DNA of 64,000 bases from the NCBI GenBank assembly GCA_963920765.1, contig OY987243.1, positions 24,237,419-24,301,418 of the forward strand, given 5' to 3'. Of this stretch, positions 57,301 through 64,000 are shown piece after piece. The translations under genes were made by a program, and so were the position numbers. Each line of letters begins with the position of its first letter. Positions within the stretch are counted from its first letter, which is position 1. The notes under the pieces are model-generated. The model saw only the letters and a program-made list of their open reading frames with translations. It did no database searches and had not been told where the DNA came from. This DNA comes from Ulota crispa. Lineage: Eukaryota > Streptophyta > Bryopsida > Orthotrichales > Orthotrichaceae.

Positions 57301-59178
57301 AGAATGCCACGTCCCCTATTCTCTAAAGATTTCAAATTGGGGTGAAGGTGTGATTACCCGTATTGCAAACCCCTTCTTGCATTGAAACAAAAGCGAAACA
57401 AAAAGCTACAATAGGCATGCATGCATCAGTACACAGAGAGAGGAAAGGAAAACTAACGAGGTATGATCGTAGCTGCTGAACCAGCCATCATGAGCCCATG
57501 GATACAACGGCGCTGCCAGGCCATGTTCAGCCTCGTCCGCAAACGCAGAGCCTGCCAACCCCAGCATCCCCAGCACCCCCGCCCCCGCCATGGCCACGGC
57601 ACTTGTGCGCTCTCCTCTCCATTCCCCCGAGCTCCTCCTCCGCTGCTGCTGCTTCACACCTCCTTCCGCACTTGCAGCGTTTCGTTTCGGAAGCAAGGTG
57701 TTTGCACTCCCACAGCCACAATTCTGCATCTTCAACAACAACAGCCAAAACAACAAACAATCCGCGTCAAATCCCACCTTCCAATCACACATTGCATGCA
57801 ACGTTTCTGAACTGCTACGACCTAAGCTTAATCGCCATTTCAAATAACTCGGCATGTTTCCAAGAGCCAGAAGTATGGCAGCAAAAGACTCTAAGAAAAA
57901 AAAATCAGTATAAATTTAAGCTTGAGCAAAACTTTGCTTAGTTCGCACTCCCACAGTCACAATTCTGCATCTCCAACAACAGCAACAACCAAAGTAACAA
58001 ACAATCCGCATCAAATAACTCCTTCCAATCACTCGCTGCAAACCCTAGCAGTTGCAACTTTTCTGAACTGCTACGACCTAAGTTAATCGCCATTTCAAAT
58101 AACTCGGCATGCTTCCGATCGCCAGAAATGTGGCAGAGAAAGACTCTATCAAAAAAATCAGTATAAATTCAAGCTTGAGCAAAAACTTCACTTACTTTAC
58201 TTGAAAGTTGCTGCTACGACCTAATTGCCATTTCAAATAACTCGGCATGCTTCCGATCGCCAGAAAATATGGCAGCAAAAGATGCTGACTAAAAAATCGG
58301 TATAAACTTAAGCTTGTGGCAGAAAAAGACGCTGGCAAAAAAATCGTTATAGATTTAAGCTAGTGGCAGAAACAGACTCTAACAAAAAATCGGTACATAT
58401 TTAAGTTTGTGTAAAGCTTTACCTACTTTACTTGAATAAATGCCGATTTAAAGGAAATTCTTGTGTCCGTGGATTATAAAATTCAGTAGCAGCAGAGGCT
58501 GCCCTCCCTCCACCTGAATGGTGTGGAGGGAGGGCAGCCTCTGCTGCTACTGATGTTATGATATGCAGAAAAGAGAGTTCTGTATCTTATACCATCATAT
58601 GTGCGAAAATCCTGTCCAACGAAATGCACAAACAAACTACAGATTTTTACTCAAATCTGTTATGAAATTCATGTAGACTGATTGCGATCTGTTATAAAAT
58701 GGCAACATGCGATCAAATAAAAAGCCTCGGTGAAGAAGAATAACTCCTTTCTTTAAAAATCAGGACGAACAAGCTTTTGCATTAAGTGGCTGATTTCTAT
58801 TACAATTTCGTCACATTCAAAGAACGTTGCTACTAAGTTATCGCTTCTTCTTTTTTTCTCTCGTCATTGCGGCTGAAGTTTTTCAAAATCATCCGGGCGA
58901 TTAAACATCTTAACATCTTAACATCTTGACGTCTTAACGTCTTAACGTCTTAAAATCTTAACGTCTTGACATCTTAACATCGTAACATCTGTAATAAGAA
59001 AATTGGAAAAAGCTGGTGTATCAACGGAATGGAAAAAACTGTCAGCAAGTTCAATTAGGCTTCGTACCTGAGAATAACAGGCCACGTCTTTTTTCTCTTT
59101 CCAAGTCCCAAGCCTTCTTGCAACAAGTGATCCACCTCTGCACCGATCGCCATACAGCACTCTCCTGGCAGCCATCAT
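42333..59178 (-). CDS. CYC1: Cytochrome c1, respiratory complex III
   Basis: Haem subunit of the bc1 complex, inner mitochondrial membrane. Eight exons (minus): 59178-59068, 57723-57458, 52999-52867, 50789-50643, 49376-49305, 47110-46994, 45099-45034, 42449-42333 (stop 42335-42333); borders GT-AG, phases agree, 342 residues. Exon 1 encodes an Arg-rich presequence ([20 protein letters not shown]). Exon 2 carries the hydrophobic sorting segment (about 79-99) before ADEAEHGL, the normal start of plant mature c1. Haem attachment is C138-A-A-C141-H142; the likely axial Met is M261 in GGSIAMPR. Other family blocks are [34 protein letters not shown] and [12 protein letters not shown]; the C-terminal anchor is [20 protein letters not shown]. 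An alternative start is the ATG at 57729, in the same frame, if the first exon is wrong. Every intron except the short-featured first holds at least one mobile element. Confidence 0.93.
43174..44091. mobile_element. Large foldback element 1 in the last CYC1 intron
   Basis: Left TATTATGTACAATACCCGGA.. mirrors right (reverse complement) TACTATACAATACCCGGAAG. The arms run some 300-400 bp (GATTGAAAAACATTGGTGAT, GGATGTGCATATGGATGTT). The mirrored arms create spurious ORFs. It abuts element 2. Confidence 0.75.
44084..44825. mobile_element. Large foldback element 2 in the last CYC1 intron
   Basis: Left GTACCAGGCAAGCATGAATT, right (reverse complement) GTACCAAGCAATCATGAATT, with arms of about 330 bp. 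Inner arm sequence (TTGGTGATGAATTTTTGAGA) is the same as in element 1, so they are one family. They overlap by about 8 bp at TGTATAGTA. Confidence 0.75.
46299..46611. mobile_element. TA-MITE, AGGTAGGAGCACCC family, copy 5
   Basis: AGGTAGGAGCACCCATAAAC (left), AGGTAGGAACACCCATAAGC (right, reverse complement), TA on both sides, 313 bp. Nearly identical in length and sequence to copy 6 at 56327. In CYC1 intron 6. Confidence 0.9.
47415..47660. mobile_element. Worn relative of the AACCGGC MITE
   Basis: CACTTGAAATTGCAAAAAGT, ACCATTGGCTAAATAGCCGG and GATTTTGGCTTGTGAAGCCA follow the order of the element at 16331-16769. Ends not defined. In CYC1 intron 5. Confidence 0.4.
47859..47876. repeat. Poly(C) run
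   Basis: About 17 consecutive C in otherwise AT-rich intron DNA; length may be affected by sequencing. Confidence 0.8.
48610..49011. mobile_element. Long-TIR MITE (RGGGATTGATATGT family), copy 3, with 9-bp TSD
   Basis: Flanked by GTAAAAGTA at 48601-48609 and again at 49012-49020, an exact 9-bp direct repeat. TIRs start GGGGATTGATATGTC and AGGGATTGATATGTC and pair for about 140 bp (CATCAAATAGTTGAATTTGA in both). A 9-bp TSD with long TIRs is typical of Mutator-like elements. In CYC1 intron 5. Confidence 0.9.
49611..49795. mobile_element. Hairpin MITE (TATAGTGCATGACACTTATA), copy 2
   Basis: ACAGCGCATGACACTTATAA on the left and ATAGTGCCTGACATTTATAA (right, reverse complement). In CYC1 intron 4. 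Confidence 0.65.
50367..50590. mobile_element. Hairpin MITE (TATAGTGCATGACACTTATA), copy 3
   Basis: CAATGCATGATACTTATAAC on the left, AATGCATGACGTTTATAACC (right, reverse complement). In CYC1 intron 4, about 50 bp from an exon. Confidence 0.6.
50845..51253. mobile_element. TA-MITE, AGGTAG family, copy 2
   Basis: AGGTAGTCTGCTCTGAAACC on the left, AGGTAGTGTGTTCTAATTAC (right, reverse complement), TA on both sides. Interior collinear with 35533-35939. In CYC1 intron 3, 54 bp from an exon. Confidence 0.75.
51803..51922. repeat. Perfect 53-bp inverted repeat (hairpin)
   Basis: Arms 51803-51855 and 51870-51922 are exact reverse complements (TAGAAAACTGTGTTGAAGTC.. on the outside, ..TTCATGCTTCTAA inside) around a 14-base loop. 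It lies in CYC1 intron 3. No sequence mate elsewhere in the window. Confidence 0.97.
52477..52840. mobile_element. MITE with AAKAGCAATTCACACT ends, TTA TSD
   Basis: AAGAGCAATTCACACTATAG on the left, AATAGCAATTCACACTACCA (right, reverse complement), then CCCACGTC in both. TTA lies on both sides, as in PIF/Harbinger elements. Its right end is 26 bp from the donor of CYC1 exon 3. Related to 56206-56960. Confidence 0.75.
53004..54830. other. CYC1 intron 2, left part, no further gene
   Basis: AT-rich intron DNA with a poly(T) run of about 25 at 54221-54245. Short ORFs without similarity. Confidence 0.6.
54833..55036. repeat. Exact 101-bp tandem duplication
   Basis: 54833-54933 (TTTTTGAGTTCCTAAATTTC.. 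to ..GGCTTTTGCA) is repeated without a difference at 54936-55036, a period of 103 bp. In CYC1 intron 2. Confidence 0.95.
55037..56205. other. CYC1 intron 2, middle part, no further gene
   Basis: No ORF with similarity. TTACACTCTTATTACAACAT at 55680 recurs at about 55950 in similar surroundings (old duplication). Confidence 0.5.
56206..56960. mobile_element. MITE with TGAGGGGC ends, carrying a nested TA-MITE
   Basis: TGAGGGGCAATCCACATTAT on the left, TGAGGGGCGCTTCACACTAT (right, reverse complement). The left end is tandemly duplicated (61-bp unit at 56193-56314). The element at 56327-56640 is inserted inside. The long plus-strand ORF here spans both elements and is not a gene. Confidence 0.7.
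56327..56640. mobile_element. TA-MITE, AGGTAGGAGCACCC family, copy 6 (nested)
   Basis: AGGTAGGAGCACCCATAAAC and AGGTAGGAACACCCATAAGC (right, reverse complement). The left flank is TA and the right TG. The uninterrupted counterpart ATTGGTGTAAAGCCAAAAGT at 52529 shows the pre-insertion site. Confidence 0.92.
57710..58430. repeat. Tandem duplication in CYC1 intron 1 including the exon 2 acceptor
   Basis: 57710-57950 is repeated, diverged, at about 57951-58200 (offset 241 bp; TTCTGAACTGCTACGACCTA, CATTTCAAATAACTCGGCAT in both). A shorter third part lies at 58210-58300, then two further 45-bp copies of GGCAGAAAAAGACGCTGGCA. The copy contains a second minus-strand acceptor and exon start (ATGCAG/AATTGTGACTGTGGGAG at 57964). 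Confidence 0.85.
58484..58552. repeat. Perfect 30-bp GC-rich inverted repeat (hairpin)
   Basis: Arms 58484-58513 and 58523-58552 are exact reverse complements (CAGTAGCAGCAGAGGCTGCC and on) around a 9-base loop CTGAATGGT. It is in CYC1 intron 1 and much more GC-rich than its surroundings. Confidence 0.97.
58901..58992. repeat. ATCTTAAC tandem repeat
   Basis: About ten 9-10 bp units of CATCTTAACATCTTGACGTC type in CYC1 intron 1. Confidence 0.85.
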
Positions 59179-59989
59179 CAACCTCCAAAAACCGACTCTC
59201 TCTCTCACAATAGACCAATATAAATAGCCTCAAAGCTTGAATACCGGTGCCTGTATGCATTCATAGTTCGTTGCAATGTACGGGGAAAGCCGAAAAACAA
59301 TAGAAAGTCAGCCGAATGAAATGTGGAAAAAACTGATTGAAAACTCAATCGGCTAAAAACCGACTAAACTTTTGAAAATTTTCTAATTATACTGTAAGTA
59401 TACAGGGAATAGCCAGTCCATCATGTACTAAAAAAACAAAATGAAAATGAGAAATGTTGGCTTTTTGACGAAGAAGCTCAAAAACTTCCCGCACACTGGT
59501 TCGTTGTTAAGGACTTTTCATCAAAATTGACAAAATTTCAGTTAAAAGCAGCAACAACTTACACGCAAACGATTCTATTTGTTTATTCATAGAGTTCTCA
59601 TGTTTTGCAATTTGAAGTTTGTCAAGTGAATAGATTCTGCGAAACAATGTTTAATTAAGAAATAAAGATCTAGAGACCTTGCGGTTTATTGTGTCACTGC
59701 GCCGAGGTTCAATATTTTGTTTTGCCTTTCATGGAGAGAGATATGATTCAACGATGTATCATGAGATCATGAATTTTTCTGCTTCGAAAATTTGTTTTGA
59801 TAATAATGTACGTGCTCCGCCATGTTGTGCATCGCATTACCGCATGATTTTTCGGGATTGGTTGGGCGTGGGAGTTGTGCAGGCAAAGGCGAAGTGACGC
59901 TAAGTTAGTTTGAGTTGCCCTCCATCCATGGCTTTGGAACAGCTTTAAATTAGGTCATTAACCTTACGTAGTAGCTTACGAATAATAAA
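59179..59989. promoter_or_regulatory. Region upstream of CYC1, no gene recognised
   Basis: Presumed CYC1 promoter. A TATAAAT-like element (minus strand CTATTTATATTGG) is at about 59217-59227, roughly 40 bp before the ATG, so it is either a TATA box with a very short leader or chance. Otherwise no feature. Confidence 0.35.
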
Positions 59990-60490
59990 AGGGATTTAAT
60001 ATGTGCACACCAGGGCGTTTTTTTTTTGGCCCTGACAATTTTTGCCAGATCACAGACGTACGCATTTCATTCGATAAGAGGGGTTTCAAACATAAAATCT
60101 GGTCTACAAGTTTCTCACCTCACATGTACCAGTTCACTAGTGAAATTATTTTTGTTCACTCGCATGTCCAAAGTCTCAAACATCAATGAGTTTGTGATTA
60201 GGATTTTGCGCACAAGTTGGGGGTCTGAGCGTCTACGACATTCGTGGAGATAAGCTGCACAAAAGTGAGTTTTTGAAATTCACTCCTCATGTAAATCACC
60301 TCCTAGCTAAGCTTTTTCATTAGACATTATTCAATTGTAACCTCCTTTGTGGTTCTAAACCAAGTCAAGATCTCTAAATTCAAATCTAAATTCAAACTTT
60401 TCAAACTCAGCTTTTTGAAGGTATATATCTGAAATTTACGCCCCCTAGTGTGCATACATCAAGCCCAAGGTGTGCACATATTAATTCCCT
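59990..60490. mobile_element. Long-TIR MITE (RGGGATTGATATGT family), copy 4
   Basis: AGGGATTTAATATGTGCACA on the left, AGGGAATTAATATGTGCACA (right, reverse complement). Internal CTAAGCTTTTTCATTAGACA matches copy 2. No TSD remains, so it looks old. Confidence 0.75.
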
Positions 60491-60589
60491 AATGAAATTG
60501 GGGCTGATTTTACTTATTGATACCGGATGTTTATTATCAAAATCCTATTTAGGAAGAGTTTCTTCAAAGTGAGTGTGCAGCTCTTGTTG

Positions 60590-60790
60590 ATGGAAAACCA
60601 CTTGTTGAAAAACTATATGCATTTCTAGGAAAATTTGATGGATATTCTTGAAGTTTGCAATATTTGTGCAAGTGTTTTTGGTTTTTCAAAAGCTACACAA
60701 ATAGCCTTGGATCATAATTTTCAAGTGTTTGTTTTGTTATGCATGTCACTTCCTTCTCCCTTTGTGTGCATGTTGCTTCTTTTTTAGTCC
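60590..60790. mobile_element. Worn copy of the 22360 hairpin MITE
   Basis: TTCTTGAAGTTTGCAATATT and GTTTGTTTTGTTATGCATGT follow the order seen at 22570-22360. The far arm is missing. Confidence 0.45.
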
Positions 60791-61178
60791 ATTGCCAATT
60801 ATCTATGATACTATAAGATGTGTGGCGGTAAAACATCACTAATTTAGAGATGTAGCCTAGCAACTTCACCTTAGTTTTTAGTTCCAAATCCTCCCTGAAG
60901 TGTCAATAAAAAGATCTAAAATATGCTAAGTTTAATTAATTTTGTTTAGTTGATACTATGGTCAGGATTTGGAGCTACAAACAAATCTAAAGTTACAACT
61001 TCCATATCAGACTGTATCACTTCAAATCAGTGATATTTTGTTTTTGGTACACATCTATTATACCATCAAAAATATTGGCTATATAACAAGTGTGGTAAGA
61101 TAATAAAAAGGGTGTGCTAAATGTATCAATTCCCATACCATAATTTTTTTTTGAAAAATCAAGCCAGTTTTTGTTTAA

Positions 61179-61817
61179 CCCCTAAATGCCCAAGGCATCA
61201 CATTATGGTGTTGACAATACTTTGAAATTCTATAGAATCTAACTAAGTTGCTATTTTTAGTAGGTTTTGCTTTTTAATTATACTTTTTGAAGTTTAGACT
61301 TAGTATCAAAAAATCAATTTTGTAAATGATTGAATATGATTTTTCTATTCAAGATTTTGTGCAAGGTTGACCACTACGATCTTGACTTTTTTTAGTGTTG
61401 AGAGTTCTTGGAAATGAGCCTCAAATACACTAGGCCTTGGAGAAAAATTTACACTAGAAGTTCATTAAAAAAATTGTAGAGGAGATTTTGAAAAGCTGTA
61501 AATTGATTGGTGTTATGTATATTATGTTCTTTAACCCCATACGGTTCATGTGACCATTTTTTAAGATTTGACATGTGAAGAGAGGATTGAAAGACTTCAA
61601 GTCATTTTCACATTTATAACACCCTCTTGATTAAACATTATAATCTAAATGACGTTGTTGTGCTTTCTTTTCCCATGTGATCTCTAACATATGTAGTTTG
61701 ATTTTGTATGGTTACAATTTCAAAAAATAGAATACAATGTATCAAAATTTTTGGTTTTTTTTCTTCAACTTAATACAAATTCCTAGACGCTCAAAAAGTG
61801 CCTTAGGCATTTAGGGG
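61179..61817. mobile_element. piggyBac-like MITE, copy C (reverse)
   Basis: CCCCTAAATGCCCAAGGCAT on the left, CCCCTAAATGCCTAAGGCAC (right, reverse complement). TTAA flanks the left; the right flank is CTAG, a diverged TSD. Interior is the reverse complement of copies A and B. Confidence 0.75.
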
Positions 61818-61889
61818 CTAGTGGTTTCAAGTTCCAACTAGCAATTTTTAAATTGGCTAAATTTTGCAAGATTGCTACTAATCAATATA

Positions 61890-62505
61890 AGGTAGTCGGC
61901 TCTAAAACCGTTCTGTCATTTTGAACCAACCATGTAGGGTCACAAAAACAATGCACAGAGGTTCTTAATGGGTCACATTTTTTTATATTCAGAAATTGTA
62001 ATTGTGCATGCACGATTTTAGAACCTCAAGAGAATGACATGAGCTACCATCAAGTGTGCTTATTGGCCATAATTGTGTTGAGTTTTGTCTCTCAATAAAA
62101 TACAAATATATGTCATACTAAAATAAATAAAAGCATGTTATCAATCATGATTTGAGCATTGGAATATGGAATGGGTGCTTGCATGCCCGCTTGCATGCTT
62201 TAAGAGCCTTATAGGAGCATTCTTGGCTTTGAAATGGTTGCTTTTAGGACTCATGAGCTCCATTTACAAACCTCCTTTGCATCATGAATGCTACCACCTA
62301 TGATCAAGAATAAATACCTATGCACCTTTTGCTTTGATAAATTGTAGTTAATTCATACCAACTTAGAAAATTTCAAAATTAAATGGCCATAGAACTATTT
62401 CTTCTTTGACTTTCCACCAAAAATATTTCTAGATTGCTAGGATGGCTTGATTTTAATGCAGACGTCATCTTTCCCTTAGATGGTTGGTTTACAAGCAAAC
62501 TACCT
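61890..62505. mobile_element. TA-MITE, AGGTAG family, copy 3
   Basis: AGGTAGTCGGCTCTAAAACC on the left, AGGTAGTTTGCTTGTAAACC (right, reverse complement), TA on both sides. The left end matches 50845 (GTCTGCTCTGAAACCGT). Confidence 0.65.
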
Positions 62506-62584
62506 TATGCAACTAATTATTTTTTAAACTTTACAGTATTAAATTTGTTTTTAGCTACTTGAGCTAAAAGTGAAATCCATATTT

Positions 62585-62670
62585 GGGATCTCCGGTTCCA
62601 ACATGTTATTTTACAATTTCAACCGGCTGACAATACACTCAAATGCCGGTCACCCGGTTCTCCCCGGACC
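62585..62670. mobile_element. Single end of the AACCGGC MITE family
   Basis: ATTTCAACCGGCTGACAATA..ATGCCGGTCACCCGGTTCTC resembles the right end of the element at 16331-16769. No partner end found nearby. Confidence 0.45.
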
Positions 62671-62679
62671 CTGCTTTTA

Positions 62680-62939
62680 CTACTGTTCTCCAAATGTTTC
62701 CTCCAAAGGCAACATGTCGGATCCCCAGCCAATTCAGAATGCTCGAGCTTGACATCCGAAGCCTTTGTTTCAAACTCGCATTCCCGCGCGCGCCGCGGCC
62801 ATGCCCGAGCTCTGAGCCTCACGCGAGCGTTGTCGTCGTAATCGCAGGTGCCTCCACGGCTCTTTAGGGTTTAGACTTTTGTAACTCTACACGTTTCTTC
62901 GATGGCTTGAATGCCGTCTCCCTCGCGTCCGCTTCAGCC
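62680..62939 (+). promoter_or_regulatory. APC8 promoter and leader with telo-box
   Basis: GC-rich stretch (CGCGCGCGCCGCGGCC at about 62786) and TTTAGGGTTTAG at 62863-62874, 66 bp before the ATG. No clear TATA box. Confidence 0.5.
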
Positions 62940-64000
62940 ATGGCTCCCTCGCCCTCCACTCTTACTCACCGCCGTGAGCTCCGTCGCGCCGTTCGCCAGC
63001 TCCGTGCCCGCGGCCTCATCGTCGCTGCCAAATGGTACTCTTACTCTCTCTCTCCATCTCTCCATCTTCTCCTACTCTATTTTCAGTTCTCAGGAATTTT
63101 ATTGTTCTGTTTAGTTTTTATTTTTTGATGTTAAGGACTTTCTTAAGGATTCTGGCTTGCATTGACAGGGCTGCGGATCTCGATCTTCTTCTACTCTTTT
63201 TTTTAGTTCTCCGGAATCTTGTTGTTCTGGTTTCTCTGTTTTATTTTTTATTTTTTTGATATTAAGGACTTTGTTAAGGATTCTGGCTTGCATTGGCAGG
63301 ACCTCTTCTCTTTCTCTCTCTCTCTCTCCATCTTCTTCTACTCTTTTTTCAGTTCTCAGGAATTTTATTGTTCTGTTTATTTTTATGTTTTGATACTATG
63401 GACTTTGTTAAGGATTCTGGCTTGCATTGACAGGGCTGCGGATCTCCAGCTTCTTCTACTCTTTTGTTAGTTCTCAGGAAATTTTGTTATTCTGATCGTT
63501 CTGTTTTTTATTTATTTATTTTTATTTGATATTGAGGACTTTCTTAAGGATTCTGGCGGATTATGGCTTGCATTGACAGGATCTCTTCTCTCTCTCTCTC
63601 TATCTTCTTCTACTCTTTTATTAGTTCTCAGGAATTTTATTGTTCTGTTTGGTTTTTATTTTTTTGATGTTAAGGACTTTCTTAAGGATTCTGGCGGATT
63701 CTGGCTTGCATTGGCAGGACCTCTTCTCTTTGTCTCCATCTTCTCCTACTCTATTTTCAGTTCTCAGGATTTGATCGTTCTTATCTCTCTGTTTTATTTT
63801 TATTTTTTTGATATTAAGGACTTAACGATTCTGGCGGATTCTGGCTTGTATTGGCAGGGCTGCAGAGCAATTAGTTGGCCTTTCTGATAAGCACAGAAGT
63901 GGTAGTGGTAGTGTGGACTCCAAAGTGGAGAGTGTGAAAGTGAAGGAGAGCGCTGGATTTGAGACGAGAGGTAGAAGAGGTACTTTCGAACCAGGGGCGG
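62940..64000 (+). CDS. APC8: Anaphase-promoting complex subunit 8 (CDC23), N-terminal exons (partial)
   Basis: TPR scaffold subunit of the APC/C ubiquitin ligase (nucleus, cell cycle). Exon 1 is 62940-63034 (MAPSPSTLTHRRELRRAVRQ, then LRARGLIVAAK and the first two bases of the Trp codon). Exon 2 starts at 63858 and restores W, then AAEQLVGLSDKHRSGSGS, and is open to the window end. ELRRAVRQL..AAKWAAEQLVGL matches the conserved APC8 N-terminus (EIRAAIRQL..SAAKWAGEQLVGI in Arabidopsis). The TPR array lies outside the window. GTACTC is a workable donor. A further donor may exist at about 63980 (AGAG/GTACTT), so exon 2 could end there. Intron 1 consists of repeated units with decoy acceptors. Confidence 0.85.
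63040..63857. repeat. APC8 intron 1 built from about six 131-146 bp tandem units with repeated acceptors
   Basis: Units contain TTCTTCTACTCTTTT, AGTTCTCAGGAATTTTATTG, TTAAGGACTTTCTTAAGGAT and TTCTGGCTTGCATTGRCAG. The CAG ends fall at 63168, 63299, 63433, 63579, 63717 and the true site 63857. Those at 63168 and 63433 are followed by GGCTGCGGATC, a copy of the real exon start GGCTGCAGAGC. Confidence 0.93.

Noticed and set aside
57406-57855. 149-codon ORF as the full cytochrome c1 N-terminus (ATG at 57855)
   Set aside because: The added residues ([17 protein letters not shown]..) come from the duplicated intron block and do not resemble a presequence. An Arg-rich presequence exon with a strong donor lies at 59178-59068. 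The ATG at 57729 remains as a fallback.
1-64000. Retroelements, rRNA, tRNA and bacterial-type gene clusters
   Set aside because: Looked for LTR pairs, reverse-transcriptase motifs, tRNA boxes and operon-like spacing on both strands; none could be supported.

Overview
The window is nuclear DNA of a streptophyte (green plant lineage), most likely a non-seed plant or charophyte. Five protein-coding genes with GT-AG introns can be read exon by exon: VARICOSE/EDC4 (minus, runs off the left edge), a mitochondrial ADCK2-like UbiB/ABC1 kinase (plus), CFAP157 (minus), cytochrome c1 (minus) and the start of APC8/CDC23 (plus, runs off the right edge). CFAP157 is a motile-cilium protein, so the organism probably makes flagellated cells such as swimming sperm; flowering plants and conifers lack these. 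The exact species cannot be told from the sequence. No rRNA, tRNA, CRISPR array, bacterial operon or retroelement was recognised.

Layout: 1-5.1 kb VCS plus leader intron; 5.1-17.0 kb intergenic, packed with miniature inverted-repeat elements (MITEs) and tandem arrays; 17.3-22.1 kb UbiB kinase; 22.2-25.5 kb intergenic; 25.6-33.0 kb CFAP157, with a 352-bp tandem duplication over its leader and promoter (33.5-34.2 kb); 34.3-42.3 kb intergenic with MITEs, one small GC-rich ORF and one unassigned exon-like ORF; 42.3-59.2 kb CYC1, about 1 kb of coding sequence in 16.8 kb; 59.2-62.9 kb intergenic; 62.9-64.0 kb APC8 exons 1-2.

The non-coding DNA holds several MITE families that can be separated by terminal inverted repeats (TIRs) and target-site duplications (TSDs): AGGTAGGAGCACCC with TA (six copies); AGGTAG..GCTC/AGGTAGGAGGGT with TA (three); an Emigrant/pogo-like family with TA (three); Stowaway-like CTCCCTC with TA (two); piggyBac-like CCCCTRAAYGCC with TTAA (four); a long-TIR family RGGGATTGATATGT, one copy with a 9-bp TSD as in Mutator-like elements (four); and several foldbacks and short hairpins. 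None encodes a visible transposase.

Two themes recur. TIR sequence has been amplified into minisatellites inside at least two unrelated MITE families. Introns or leaders of four of the five genes have grown by tandem duplication, twice copying the 3' splice site and exon start (APC8, CYC1) and once the likely 5' leader donor (CFAP157). The genes share no pathway, except that CYC1 and the UbiB kinase both act in mitochondria. Exon calls come from reading splice sites and family similarity by eye and have not been checked against transcripts.
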